From assembly GCA_007376295.1 (NCBI GenBank), contig VMGB01000002.1:62001-126000 (forward strand): 64,000 bases of DNA. Direction: 5' to 3'. The notes below the pieces were generated by a model. That model did no database searches, was not told the origin of the DNA, and saw only the letters and a program-made list of their open reading frames with translations. Positions 25,451-32,669 of the stretch are shown piece after piece. Every line of letters begins with the position of its first letter. The stretch's first letter is position 1. This DNA is from Parcubacteria group bacterium Gr01-1014_13. Lineage in GTDB: Bacteria > Patescibacteria > ABY1 > Magasanikbacterales > GWA2-37-8. A program made the translations under genes and the position numbers.

Positions 25451-25952
25451 TATGCCAAAAGAAGAAATTATTCTCGGCATAGACCCGGGTTTTGGTCGGG
25501 TAGGTTGGGGTGTAATAAAAAAAGATGCCAAAGGTGAGTGGAGAGAATTAGGTTTTGGCTGTATAGAAACCTCTGCGAAAAAATCTTTTGTCGAAAGAAT
25601 TTCTCAGATTCACGAAGAGTTAATAAATTTGATAAAAAAATATAAGCCAACACGGATGGCTGTGGAAGAATTGTTCTTTTTTTCTAATGTAAAGACGGCT
25701 ATAGAAGTGGGGCAGGCACGGGGAGTAATTCTGCTTACGGGCGTAGAAAATAATTTGCCTATAGATGAATTTACACCGTTGCAAGTCAAACAAGCTATAA
25801 CTGGTTATGGCCGGGCGGAAAAAGACCAGATGCAAAAAATGGTAGTCGTAGTTCTGGGCATGAAAGTAAAAATAAAATCAGATGATGCAGCCGATGCGTT
25901 AGCAGTTGCCCTTTGTGCAGGACAGAGTCTGTGGGTTAAAAAAATAAAATAA
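25440..25952 (+). CDS. ruvC: Holliday junction endonuclease RuvC
   Basis: This 170-residue resolvase has the catalytic acidic residues in their usual places: ILGIDPGFGRVGWG near the N-terminus (first Asp), VEELFFFSNVKTA (Glu, about 72-84), and the C-terminal DDAADALAVALCA pair. It cuts Holliday junctions symmetrically as a dimer. The start may be the ATG at 25452 (MPKEEIILG), which removes the overlap with yebC. ruvA lies 11 kb away; ruvB is not in the window. Confidence 0.95.
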   Translation: MPSNMPKEEIILGIDPGFGRVGWGVIKKDAKGEWRELGFGCIETSAKKSFVERISQIHEELINLIKKYKPTRMAVEELFFFSNVKTAIEVGQARGVILLTGVENNLPIDEFTPLQVKQAITGYGRAEKDQMQKMVVVVLGMKVKIKSDDAADALAVALCAGQSLWVKKIK

Positions 25953-25957
25953 TTAGT

Positions 25958-27550
25958 ATGAAAAAATTATTATTCCGCTCAGCTCTAATCGCAGTACTTG
26001 GTTTGGCTTTAACTTCTGGCTCAGCCTCCGTCGTAAATTCTGCAACATCTGGCGGAAGTATAGGCTATCCGGCATTTAACCCAAATGATCCCGCTGATGC
26101 TCCGCTGATGAAGTTTGCCGAAACTTGGGCAAGAAATTGGAATTTTGAAGGACACAATGTTAGTCCTAGTTTTAGTTCTGATAGCGGAAATTGGGATTAT
26201 ACGGAAAAAACTTATGAGCCATGGCTTTTTGATCGAGCGTCAGTTGGATATTATTTATATAAACGCGTAACATCAACTACAGATAAAGCTCGTTGGTACC
26301 AACAGTTCTTAACTGATTTTGCATATTATCGAAACCATATAGATGCTAATGGATATTTTCTTCCAAAAGTATTAGGAGGCGAGCAGGATACAAAGTATGG
26401 TTATGTAACTCCTTTTCTTCTCTATGAAAAAGAAACTGGTGATGCACAGTATCGTCCAATTGCGGAAAGGGTCTATAAAACATGGTTAAAAGATTTTAGC
26501 AGCACTTACAAACCGCAAGCTAGTTTTTGGACAGAACGTGAAATTGCCTTTGCGCTTGAAGCCGCTGTTTCTTGGTACGAATTGACTGGAGATGCGGCCG
26601 CACTTACTCGCGCTAACGAACTAATAAGTCAATGGACTGTTATGGCCGATGCCGGAAATGGAGTTCCTCTGGTTACAATTGATAAACATGAAGGTGGCGG
26701 AGGATCACAACTAGTTACCAGTCCCTGGATGAGTGCCTTTTATTTCCAAGCGTCTCGAAGACTTTATTCTCTTACCGGAAACACCGAAATATTACAGCAA
26801 GTAATTCGTTATGCTGACTGGATGGAAACATACGGTTATTTTGACGGCAGTGTTTTAGATAACGATTATGCCGGAATGAAAGCACCGTATTATCTCGTTG
26901 GACCAACAGGCCCATACACTTCAGATACACCAACCGAATCAGATTTTAACCATTGTTTGGATGTTGCGGGATTGGTTGGATTTGCTATTGAAGCAAAACA
27001 AAAACTTGGTCAATCCACTGCCGCCCTTACCAGTCGCAATTCTCAGTTGAAAGCTTGCGCTGTATATATGTTAAACGATGCCACTCGATCGACCGCTACT
27101 TTGCCAAAATATCGCTTAACACCACCACGTAAATTTAACTGGTGGATGCGTTCAACGCTTGGAACTGGGTCTGGAGCAACACTTCCATTACCTACTCCAA
27201 CTCCAACACCGACTCCCATTCCTACTCCAGCACCTGTACCAACCCCAATTCCGGTTCCAACACCTGCGCCTACACCTGTCCCTATTCCTGCACCGGTACC
27301 GGCACCTGCTCCCGCTCCTAAACCAGCTTCAGGCAAGTTCATAGTTGGTCAGCGTGTCAAAACCACAGCCAACTTAAATGTTAGAACTTCTGCTAGAATT
27401 TCAGGAAGATTATTAGGTAGACAAAAAAGAGGCTCATTGGGCAGAATAGTATCTGGTCCAATAAAAGCAAATGGGTATACCTGGTGGAAAATAAATTATG
27501 ATAATGGTGCAGATGGTTATTCTGTAGAAAATTTTCTAGTTAAAAAATAA
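25958..27550 (+). CDS. Secreted alpha/alpha-toroid (glycosidase-like) protein with Pro-rich linker and SH3b domain
   Basis: This 530-residue protein begins with a signal peptide (MKKLLFRSALIAVLGLALTS, cleavage plausible after the small residues near 30). Residues about 45-400 are helical with Trp/Tyr-rich repeats (WARNWNFEG, FLLYEKETGD, FALEAAVSWYELTGD, LYSLTGN) that resemble the (alpha/alpha)6 toroid of glycan-degrading or epimerising enzymes, although no catalytic pair can be assigned. A Thr/Pro/Ala-Pro linker of about 50 residues follows. The last 65 residues are a bacterial SH3 domain (TANLNVRTSA, WWKINYDNGADGYS), commonly cell-wall binding. It starts 5 bp after ruvC. Confidence 0.75.
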   Translation: MKKLLFRSALIAVLGLALTSGSASVVNSATSGGSIGYPAFNPNDPADAPLMKFAETWARNWNFEGHNVSPSFSSDSGNWDYTEKTYEPWLFDRASVGYYLYKRVTSTTDKARWYQQFLTDFAYYRNHIDANGYFLPKVLGGEQDTKYGYVTPFLLYEKETGDAQYRPIAERVYKTWLKDFSSTYKPQASFWTEREIAFALEAAVSWYELTGDAAALTRANELISQWTVMADAGNGVPLVTIDKHEGGGGSQLVTSPWMSAFYFQASRRLYSLTGNTEILQQVIRYADWMETYGYFDGSVLDNDYAGMKAPYYLVGPTGPYTSDTPTESDFNHCLDVAGLVGFAIEAKQKLGQSTAALTSRNSQLKACAVYMLNDATRSTATLPKYRLTPPRKFNWWMRSTLGTGSGATLPLPTPTPTPTPIPTPAPVPTPIPVPTPAPTPVPIPAPVPAPAPAPKPASGKFIVGQRVKTTANLNVRTSARISGRLLGRQKRGSLGRIVSGPIKANGYTWWKINYDNGADGYSVENFLVKK

Positions 27551-27564
27551 CTAGCATAGTTTAT

Positions 27565-28056
27565 ATGAAACTTCTTAGAGGAGAAGAAGGGATAGGGGAG
27601 GCGTTCGTTCTCGTCCTCCCCAATATCCGTAGCGGCCACAATGTGGGCGCTATTTTTCGTACAGCCGACGGCGCTGGCGTAGATAAGTTATATCTCACTG
27701 GCTACACTCCTTGCCCGCCGCATACGCAAATAGACAAGGTTTCTTTGGGGGCGGAAAAATGGATGCCTTGGGAATATAACAAACAAGCTGGGACTTTGCT
27801 TAAAAAATTAAAGAAAATGGGGTATAATATAGTAGCTTTGGAACAAACAAAAACAAGTCAAAATATTTTTGACTGGCAACCAAAATTTCCCACTGCTTTA
27901 ATTTTGGGAAATGAAAAAACTGGCGTGCCAAAATCTCTGCTCAAATATTGCGACGAGTCAGTGGAAATTCCAATGCAGGGCAAGAAAAACAGTTTAAATG
28001 TTAGCGTGGCCGCAGGTATTGCTATGTATCGTATTAGTCTATGCAATCAACAATAA
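27565..28056 (+). CDS. TrmH/SpoU-type RNA 2'-O-methyltransferase
   Basis: This 163-residue protein is a minimal SPOUT methyltransferase. The three family motifs are present: motif 1 NIRSGHNVGAIFRTADG (about 20-36, with the conserved Asn and Arg), motif 2 LILGNEKTGVP (about 112-122) and motif 3 SLNVSVAAGIAMYR (about 143-156). These form the trefoil knot that binds S-adenosylmethionine. There is no N-terminal RNA-binding extension, so whether tRNA or rRNA is the target cannot be decided. It overlaps the next gene by 16 bp. Confidence 0.88.
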   Translation: MKLLRGEEGIGEAFVLVLPNIRSGHNVGAIFRTADGAGVDKLYLTGYTPCPPHTQIDKVSLGAEKWMPWEYNKQAGTLLKKLKKMGYNIVALEQTKTSQNIFDWQPKFPTALILGNEKTGVPKSLLKYCDESVEIPMQGKKNSLNVSVAAGIAMYRISLCNQQ

Positions 28057-28760
28057 AACTATTTTGGCATCTATATGACCATTTACCGCCTCTATTTCCA
28101 GAGGAGGTAGCTTTGGAAATGAAAAATGAATTAGAAAATTTGGATCAGTCTGGCCTAAGTTTGGAAAAGATAGAAAATAAAATGATAAAATTTGGTTATG
28201 AAATTTGGCCATGGAATCAGGCCTATAAACATTTTTTAGATATTGCCAGAGACCAAGTAGGGGAACATTTTTTGTTGCCACAGATGAGTCCGGGTCTGCA
28301 TAAAAAATATCTAGATTTTAAAGTTTATGGCGGTGGGCTAAAAGATTTGGAAACCGGCAGAGCAGCTATTTTTTTTACACCTGAAGAAAGAGCGGAGTTA
28401 TGCACAGAGTTGGTAAATATGCGGGTGCAATTAACAGATTATGTCAGCCGGGATTTAATCGGGGTTAACAAAAATAAATATTTTGAAAAAATAGAGGAGT
28501 ATGAAAAATTATTGCAGAAAATAAAATCAAATTTGGATTCCTTGCGTAGTATGGTGGTAAAGGAAGAAGCTGGCTCGGTTTTGGCAGGAGAAATCAATTC
28601 TAAAATACGAGATTTTGAACACGGTTTATGCTTGCTGGGTACAGAGCTGGACTATGAAGCAGTCTGCCAAGCCCCGGATTTTTTTGCTGGCAGAAAAGTC
28701 GAATTAAGCCGTTTGCGCGGCATACATATACCAATGCAGATAGATTTTTTCAACAGCTAG
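28041..28760 (+). CDS. Conserved-looking hypothetical protein, helical
   Basis: This 239-residue protein is soluble and mostly helical, with EKIEEYEKLLQKIKSNLDSL (about 148-167) suggesting a coiled coil and a C-terminal LRGIHIPMQIDFF strand. Aromatic residues cluster in IKFGYEIWPWNQAYKHF (about 48-64). I recognise no family. Its start overlaps the end of the methyltransferase gene by 16 bp, implying translational coupling, and it is convergent with the sugar kinase gene (4-bp overlap). Confidence 0.7.
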   Translation: MQSTIKLFWHLYDHLPPLFPEEVALEMKNELENLDQSGLSLEKIENKMIKFGYEIWPWNQAYKHFLDIARDQVGEHFLLPQMSPGLHKKYLDFKVYGGGLKDLETGRAAIFFTPEERAELCTELVNMRVQLTDYVSRDLIGVNKNKYFEKIEEYEKLLQKIKSNLDSLRSMVVKEEAGSVLAGEINSKIRDFEHGLCLLGTELDYEAVCQAPDFFAGRKVELSRLRGIHIPMQIDFFNS

Positions 28761-29728
28761 ATTGCTTTTGGTTTTATTGAAGAGAATTTAGAAATGGTTT
28801 CGGCCATCTCTTTTTTGTTTAGAAGATTTTTTTCTGGGCCAGAAGACGAAATCGCGGTGCAGCTGTTGGCAATTCCCCAATTTAAGGCAGTGCTGGTGTC
28901 ATGGTTGTATAAGCGAGCAGCCAGATAACCAGAAGAAAATGCATCTCCAGCGCCGGTTTTGGAAACTACTTCCACAGGAAAGCTGTCACAGTGCCATACG
29001 CCGTTTTCGTTTCCGGCTGAAGCGCCTTGGCCGCCATTGGTAATCACGACTTCTTTAGCGCCTAGTGCCAAAAGTTTTTGGATCAAAACGCGATCATCAT
29101 TTAAATCCGCACCCAATATTTTTTTTGCTTCTTCTAAATTAACAATTAAAATATCTGTGCGAGGCAAAATTTCTTTGACTAAATTTAAATTTTTTATTTG
29201 GATTGAACCAGGGTTATAAGCCAGATGGATTCCTTTGTTTTTATTTAGAAAATTAAGTAGATTATTTTGCAGATTTTCGTATCCCTCACTAAGACTAGTG
29301 TAATAAATCCAGTCTGCTTTTGGTAAGTTTTTTGGGAAGTCGTAAGTTCTTTCCTGGTGGTAGGATAAAATGGTTCTCTCTTTTTTAAAATGCAACACTA
29401 CGGAGTATCGGGTTTTTATTTTCTTATCCATGGACAGAAGACGGGTATCCACTTTGTGTTTTTTTAGGTTTTCTTTAATCATTTCTCCATTGGCATCCTT
29501 GCCTATCGATGTTAAAATTGTGGTTTTTAGACCCAATTTGGTAGCACCTATAGCCATATTAGCCGCATTGCCGCCTATTGCTTGGAAACTATCGGTTAGA
29601 GGAATTTTGCTGGCATAATTTAGGCAAACTTGGCAGTTTTGTTTATTTACATCACACTCCAAAGTGGCGTCATCTATAAAGACATTAGTGTCGATGACTG
29701 CGTCGCCAATAGTGATAAGGTTGTACAT
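28757..29728 (-). CDS. PfkB/ribokinase-family sugar kinase
   Basis: This 323-residue kinase (starting at MYNLITIGDA, base 29728, which avoids overlap with the upstream gene) has the two PfkB signatures: an N-terminal GGNAANMAIGATKLG region (about 49-63) and the C-terminal DAFSSGYLAARL with the preceding KTGAGD catalytic Asp (about 265-285). The substrate pocket differs from E. coli ribokinase, with an unusual Cys-containing insert (DVNKQNCQVCLNYASK, about 25-40). It phosphorylates a sugar or nucleoside; with rpe and rpiB downstream in the same set, a pentose substrate is plausible but inferred. Confidence 0.85.
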   Translation of the reverse strand: MYNLITIGDAVIDTNVFIDDATLECDVNKQNCQVCLNYASKIPLTDSFQAIGGNAANMAIGATKLGLKTTILTSIGKDANGEMIKENLKKHKVDTRLLSMDKKIKTRYSVVLHFKKERTILSYHQERTYDFPKNLPKADWIYYTSLSEGYENLQNNLLNFLNKNKGIHLAYNPGSIQIKNLNLVKEILPRTDILIVNLEEAKKILGADLNDDRVLIQKLLALGAKEVVITNGGQGASAGNENGVWHCDSFPVEVVSKTGAGDAFSSGYLAARLYNHDTSTALNWGIANSCTAISSSGPEKNLLNKKEMAETISKFSSIKPKAI

Positions 29729-29729
29729 A

Positions 29730-30005
29730 TTAATTAATATGTTTATGTTTGCCAATCAAAATTTCGATTAGTTCTATCAAACTTCCGATAAATAGTCCAA
29801 CCATAGCCAGAGAAAAAATTTTATTGCCAATCCATAGGGAGTAAACTAAAAGGCAGGCTGAACCAACCATAAATACCGCATCTTGGCGTCGTTCAGCTTC
29901 CAAAAAGACGCCGTAAGTTAATAGTATCGCACCTAACAGAGCCACAATATTGATAATCGTTTCTAATAACGACATGTTGGGTAAAAAGTTTAAGAATGCA
30001 GGCAT
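29730..30005 (-). CDS. Small membrane protein, three helices
   Basis: This 91-residue protein starts at the ATG at 30005; the longer frame would need a GTG at 30026 inside trxB. GGAAAG lies about 12 bases upstream. Three hydrophobic segments are visible (ETIINIVALLGAILLTYGVF, VFMVGSACLLVYSLWIG and FSLAMVGLFIGSLIELIEIL) with a short charged loop EAERRQD. Not assigned to a family. It sits between trxB and the sugar kinase in a tight minus-strand operon. Confidence 0.65.
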   Translation of the reverse strand: MPAFLNFLPNMSLLETIINIVALLGAILLTYGVFLEAERRQDAVFMVGSACLLVYSLWIGNKIFSLAMVGLFIGSLIELIEILIGKHKHIN

Positions 30006-30013
30006 AAAAAATT

Positions 30014-30961
30014 TTATTCTTTCCACAAGTTAATATACTCTATAGCCGCTAAACCGGCAATGATACCTTGGCCGGCAGCAATGCCGATTTGTTTGTAGGC
30101 CACATCAGTCACGTCTCCAGCCGCAAAAATTCCGCGCATGCTGGTGCGGCATTTTTCATCTACCATAATTTCACCGATTTTATTCTTTTTTACTTTTTCG
30201 ACAAACTGCGAGTTTGGTATTGTGCCGACATGCACCATTATACCCTCAACTGCCAGTTCATGATCTTTGCCGTTTTTGTCTTTATATTTTATGCCTGCCA
30301 CTCTATCGGTACCCATTACAGCTGTAGTATTGGCTTCATAAATAATCTCTATATTGGGCGTAGCTTTTGCTTTTTCAATCAGAATGTTTTCGCCCTTAGG
30401 GAAACCGCCATTGGTTTCTGGTGTATCAGGAAATTTGCTTAGCAAGTAAACATGCTTGGCAAAGGTGGCCATCATTAAAACTGACTCTAAAGCGGAATTG
30501 CCCGAGCCGACGGTAACGGTCGTTTTATTTTTAAATAGTGGTCCGTCGCAAACTGTGCAGTAGGTGATACCTTTTCGGTCGAGTTCATTTTCTCCGGGGA
30601 CATTTAAACGACGCGGATGAATACCCGTAGCAATAATGACAGATTTTGTCTCAATTTCCTTGGTTTCGCCAGCGCCATTTGCGGCTGTCAGGCGATAATG
30701 TTTTTTTACCGGAGTAATTTTCTCTATTTTCCAGCCTTCGTCTATCTCTACGCCGTAAGATCTTACATGTTCATTAAATTTTTTTGCCAATTCAAATCCT
30801 TGGATACTGATAATTCCCGGCCAATTGCCGACTTCACCAGACAAAGCTACCTCTCCGCCGGTATCAAGGGTTACTATTTTAAAATTTAATTTTCTACGTG
30901 CGCAATAAATGGCTGCGCTAGAAGCTGCCGCTGATCCACCGATGATAATAAGATCGTACAT
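30014..30961 (-). CDS. trxB: Thioredoxin reductase (FAD/NAD(P)H-dependent)
   Basis: The 315-residue flavoprotein has an N-terminal FAD-binding GGSAAASSAAIYCARR motif (about 8-23), the redox-active CTVCDG (CxxC, about 137-142), an NAD(P)H-binding GSGNSALES motif (about 154-162) and the C-terminal FAD motif GIFAAGDVTD (about 279-288). It reduces thioredoxin or a similar disulfide carrier in the cytosol. No thioredoxin gene is adjacent. It is the third gene of an operon running rpiB-rpe-trxB-membrane protein-kinase. Confidence 0.93.
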   Translation of the reverse strand: MYDLIIIGGSAAASSAAIYCARRKLNFKIVTLDTGGEVALSGEVGNWPGIISIQGFELAKKFNEHVRSYGVEIDEGWKIEKITPVKKHYRLTAANGAGETKEIETKSVIIATGIHPRRLNVPGENELDRKGITYCTVCDGPLFKNKTTVTVGSGNSALESVLMMATFAKHVYLLSKFPDTPETNGGFPKGENILIEKAKATPNIEIIYEANTTAVMGTDRVAGIKYKDKNGKDHELAVEGIMVHVGTIPNSQFVEKVKKNKIGEIMVDEKCRTSMRGIFAAGDVTDVAYKQIGIAAGQGIIAGLAAIEYINLWKE

Positions 30962-30963
30962 AG

Positions 30964-31599
30964 TTAAATATTAGTGAGTTCTTCGTGTGCTTTTTCTACG
31001 TCGTCGGCTTGGGTAATAGCTCCGCCGATGTATAATTTTTCCGCTCCAGCGTCTACTACACTTTTTATGGTATGTTTGTTTATTCCACCATCGGCCGCGA
31101 TAGTTACATTTAGTCCCAATTTTTTAAATTCTTTTATTTTTTCCAAAACTTCTGGCAGAAATGGCGCTCCTTGCTGGCCAGGGTGAACAGTCATAAACAG
31201 TATTTCGTCCACCATATCTATGTAAGGCATGATTTTCTCTATTTTTGTTTCCGGGTTAAGAGCTATACCTGCTTTCCAGCCATTTTCTTTGATGATTTTT
31301 ATACATTGTTCAGCGTTAACATCGGCTTCAATATGAAAAACTGCGTTGGTTACACTGTTGTTTTCTTTCCATTTGGCTATTTCGGCAACAGGGTCTTTTA
31401 CCATCAGGTGCAATTCGAAATATGCTTCGGAATTTATATCATTTAGCTCTTCTCTTTCTGAAAAAGTTTTGTTGGGTAAAAAAATTCCATCGATAACATC
31501 TATTTGAACAGAAGAAAAATCTTTGTGGACTTTTGTTAGATGATCTTTGAAAGTTGTAAAGCTATCCGTAAGTATGGCCGGTACGATAAGAGGAATCAT
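30964..31599 (-). CDS. rpe: Ribulose-phosphate 3-epimerase
   Basis: This 211-residue TIM-barrel protein interconverts ribulose-5-phosphate and xylulose-5-phosphate. Visible motifs: IPLIVPAILTDSF at the start, VQIDVIDGIFLPNKTF (catalytic Asp), YFELHLMVKDP (metal His), FMTVHPGQQGAPFLPEVL (second metal His) and the phosphate-binding IAADGGINKHT with the last catalytic Asp. Slightly shorter than E. coli Rpe. Next to rpiB, one base apart, it forms a pentose-phosphate pair. Confidence 0.92.
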   Translation of the reverse strand: MIPLIVPAILTDSFTTFKDHLTKVHKDFSSVQIDVIDGIFLPNKTFSEREELNDINSEAYFELHLMVKDPVAEIAKWKENNSVTNAVFHIEADVNAEQCIKIIKENGWKAGIALNPETKIEKIMPYIDMVDEILFMTVHPGQQGAPFLPEVLEKIKEFKKLGLNVTIAADGGINKHTIKSVVDAGAEKLYIGGAITQADDVEKAHEELTNI

Positions 31600-31600
31600 A

Positions 31601-32044
31601 TCATTTTTCTAAATCTTCTATTTTTTGATTTCTTCTAACAAACCTTTCATCACCATCAAATTTTGTTTCCAGGAATTTTTTTACAATCGCATTAGCAAAA
31701 TCCAGAGAAGCGGGAGTGCCAGGCATACAAAGAATGTTGGCATTATTGTGTTTGCGGCCGAGCTCGGTCGCTGAAATGTTATAGCCCATTATAGCATAGG
31801 CCCCCTTTATTTTATTAGCCGCGATACACATGCCTTGGCCAGTGCCGCAGATTAAAATACCAAGACTATCTTTGTCTTTGGCCACAGCTTTGGCCAGAGG
31901 TATGGCATAGTCCGGAAAATCGTCGTTTTCTACAAAGGCAGTCGGGCCTAGGTCCTCTACCTCTTTATTTAGTTTGTCTTTGATGTATTTTATGGTTTCT
32001 TTTTTGAGTTGGAAACCGGCATGATCAGAAGCTATGTATATCAT
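31601..32044 (-). CDS. rpiB: Ribose-5-phosphate isomerase B
   Basis: This 147-residue LacAB/RpiB-family isomerase has the N-terminal IASDHAGFQLKKE motif (with Asp and His that bind the sugar phosphate), the LICGTGQGMCIAANKI loop with the catalytic Cys (about 66-81), and HNNANILCMPG near 100. It interconverts ribose-5-phosphate and ribulose-5-phosphate. First gene of the minus-strand operon. Confidence 0.93.
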   Translation of the reverse strand: MIYIASDHAGFQLKKETIKYIKDKLNKEVEDLGPTAFVENDDFPDYAIPLAKAVAKDKDSLGILICGTGQGMCIAANKIKGAYAIMGYNISATELGRKHNNANILCMPGTPASLDFANAIVKKFLETKFDGDERFVRRNQKIEDLEK

Positions 32045-32098
32045 ATTGAGTGAAATTTAAGGTTTGTATGCATACAATTATAGCGACTTTAGTAAACA

Positions 32099-32127
32099 TT
32101 GACAAGAACGGTTTTTTGTGGTATTGT
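32099..32127 (+). promoter_or_regulatory. Promoter of the 32227 gene (TTGACA-17-TATTGT)
   Basis: A perfect -35 (32099-32104), a 17-bp spacer and TATTGT (32122-32127), divergent from rpiB, leaving a leader of about 90 nt. Confidence 0.65.
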
Positions 32128-32226
32128 TGGCTATTCTTTAAACAATTTAACTTTTTAGGTGGGATTCTCACTTGTTGCCAGGCAATTTTGCTTTGGCGAG
32201 GGTGGGATCAAAAATGGAGGTTTGCG

Positions 32227-32505
32227 ATGGCGAGTTGCCCCTATTGCAGTTATGGCGAGCCTGGGCATGATAAGGCTTGTCCGGAGTCGATGTCTGGACA
32301 GGCCAAGGTTTTGGCCCAGAAGAGCTGTCAAGCCGGGTATCGACAAGGCCGGTCTGGCAAGCCAGAGCCGACTGATGCCAGCGCTAGCTATAGCCTCGGC
32401 TACGGCCGCGGAATCGTGGCGCTGGAGGAGGCGGAGAATGGGTATGACCCGCGCTTCGACGACATGAGCGCTGACCCGGCGTACTACGATTCAGACGACT
32501 ACTAG
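32227..32505 (+). CDS. Small Cys-rich (putative zinc-binding) orphan protein
   Basis: This 92-residue protein starts at the ATG preceded by TGGAGG. The N-terminus MASCPYCSYGEPGHDKACPE has a C-x2-C-x6-H-x3-C arrangement that could bind zinc. A Gly/Ser/Ala middle (SYSLGYGRGIVALEEAE) and an acidic Tyr/Asp tail follow. GC content and codon use are clearly higher in GC than its neighbours. A competing frame (32159-32467) is open but lacks a ribosome site. Own promoter and terminator; function unknown. Confidence 0.65.
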   Translation: MASCPYCSYGEPGHDKACPESMSGQAKVLAQKSCQAGYRQGRSGKPEPTDASASYSLGYGRGIVALEEAENGYDPRFDDMSADPAYYDSDDY

Positions 32506-32528
32506 CTTAAATCATCATCCACCAACAA

Positions 32529-32549
32529 CCCCCGATTTGTCGGGGGATT
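32529..32549 (+). terminator. Terminator of the 32227 gene
   Basis: A strong GC-rich stem (CCCCCGA/TCGGGGG) just after the stop codon, with a weak T run (ATTCTACTT). Confidence 0.6.
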
Positions 32550-32577
32550 CTACTTAAGAAGTTAAACATCAGCTAAA

Positions 32578-32603
32578 AAGACCTTGTAATAGAGGTCTTT
32601 TTG
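32578..32603 (+). terminator. Second terminator before ileS
   Basis: A 7-bp stem AAGACCT/AGGTCTT followed by TTTTTGTT. Confidence 0.7.
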
Positions 32604-32669
32604 TTGCCAAAAATCTTTGACTGTTAAGCGGTTTTTTGTTAGTATATTTCTATTGAGTAAGCTAAAATT

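Noticed and set aside
27175..27330. Possible CRISPR or DNA tandem repeat array
   Set aside because: The repetition is Thr/Pro/Ala codons in a coding linker, with no regular repeat-spacer pattern. No CRISPR array is visible anywhere in the window.
27043..27342. Minus-strand Gly-rich ORF of 99 codons
   Set aside because: It is the antisense shadow of the Pro/Thr repeat linker of the 25958 gene and has no ribosome site or family features.
32159..32467. Alternative plus-strand ORF of 102 codons over the Cys-rich gene
   Set aside because: It has no Shine-Dalgarno sequence, and the competing frame has TGGAGG, a plausible zinc motif and a balanced composition.
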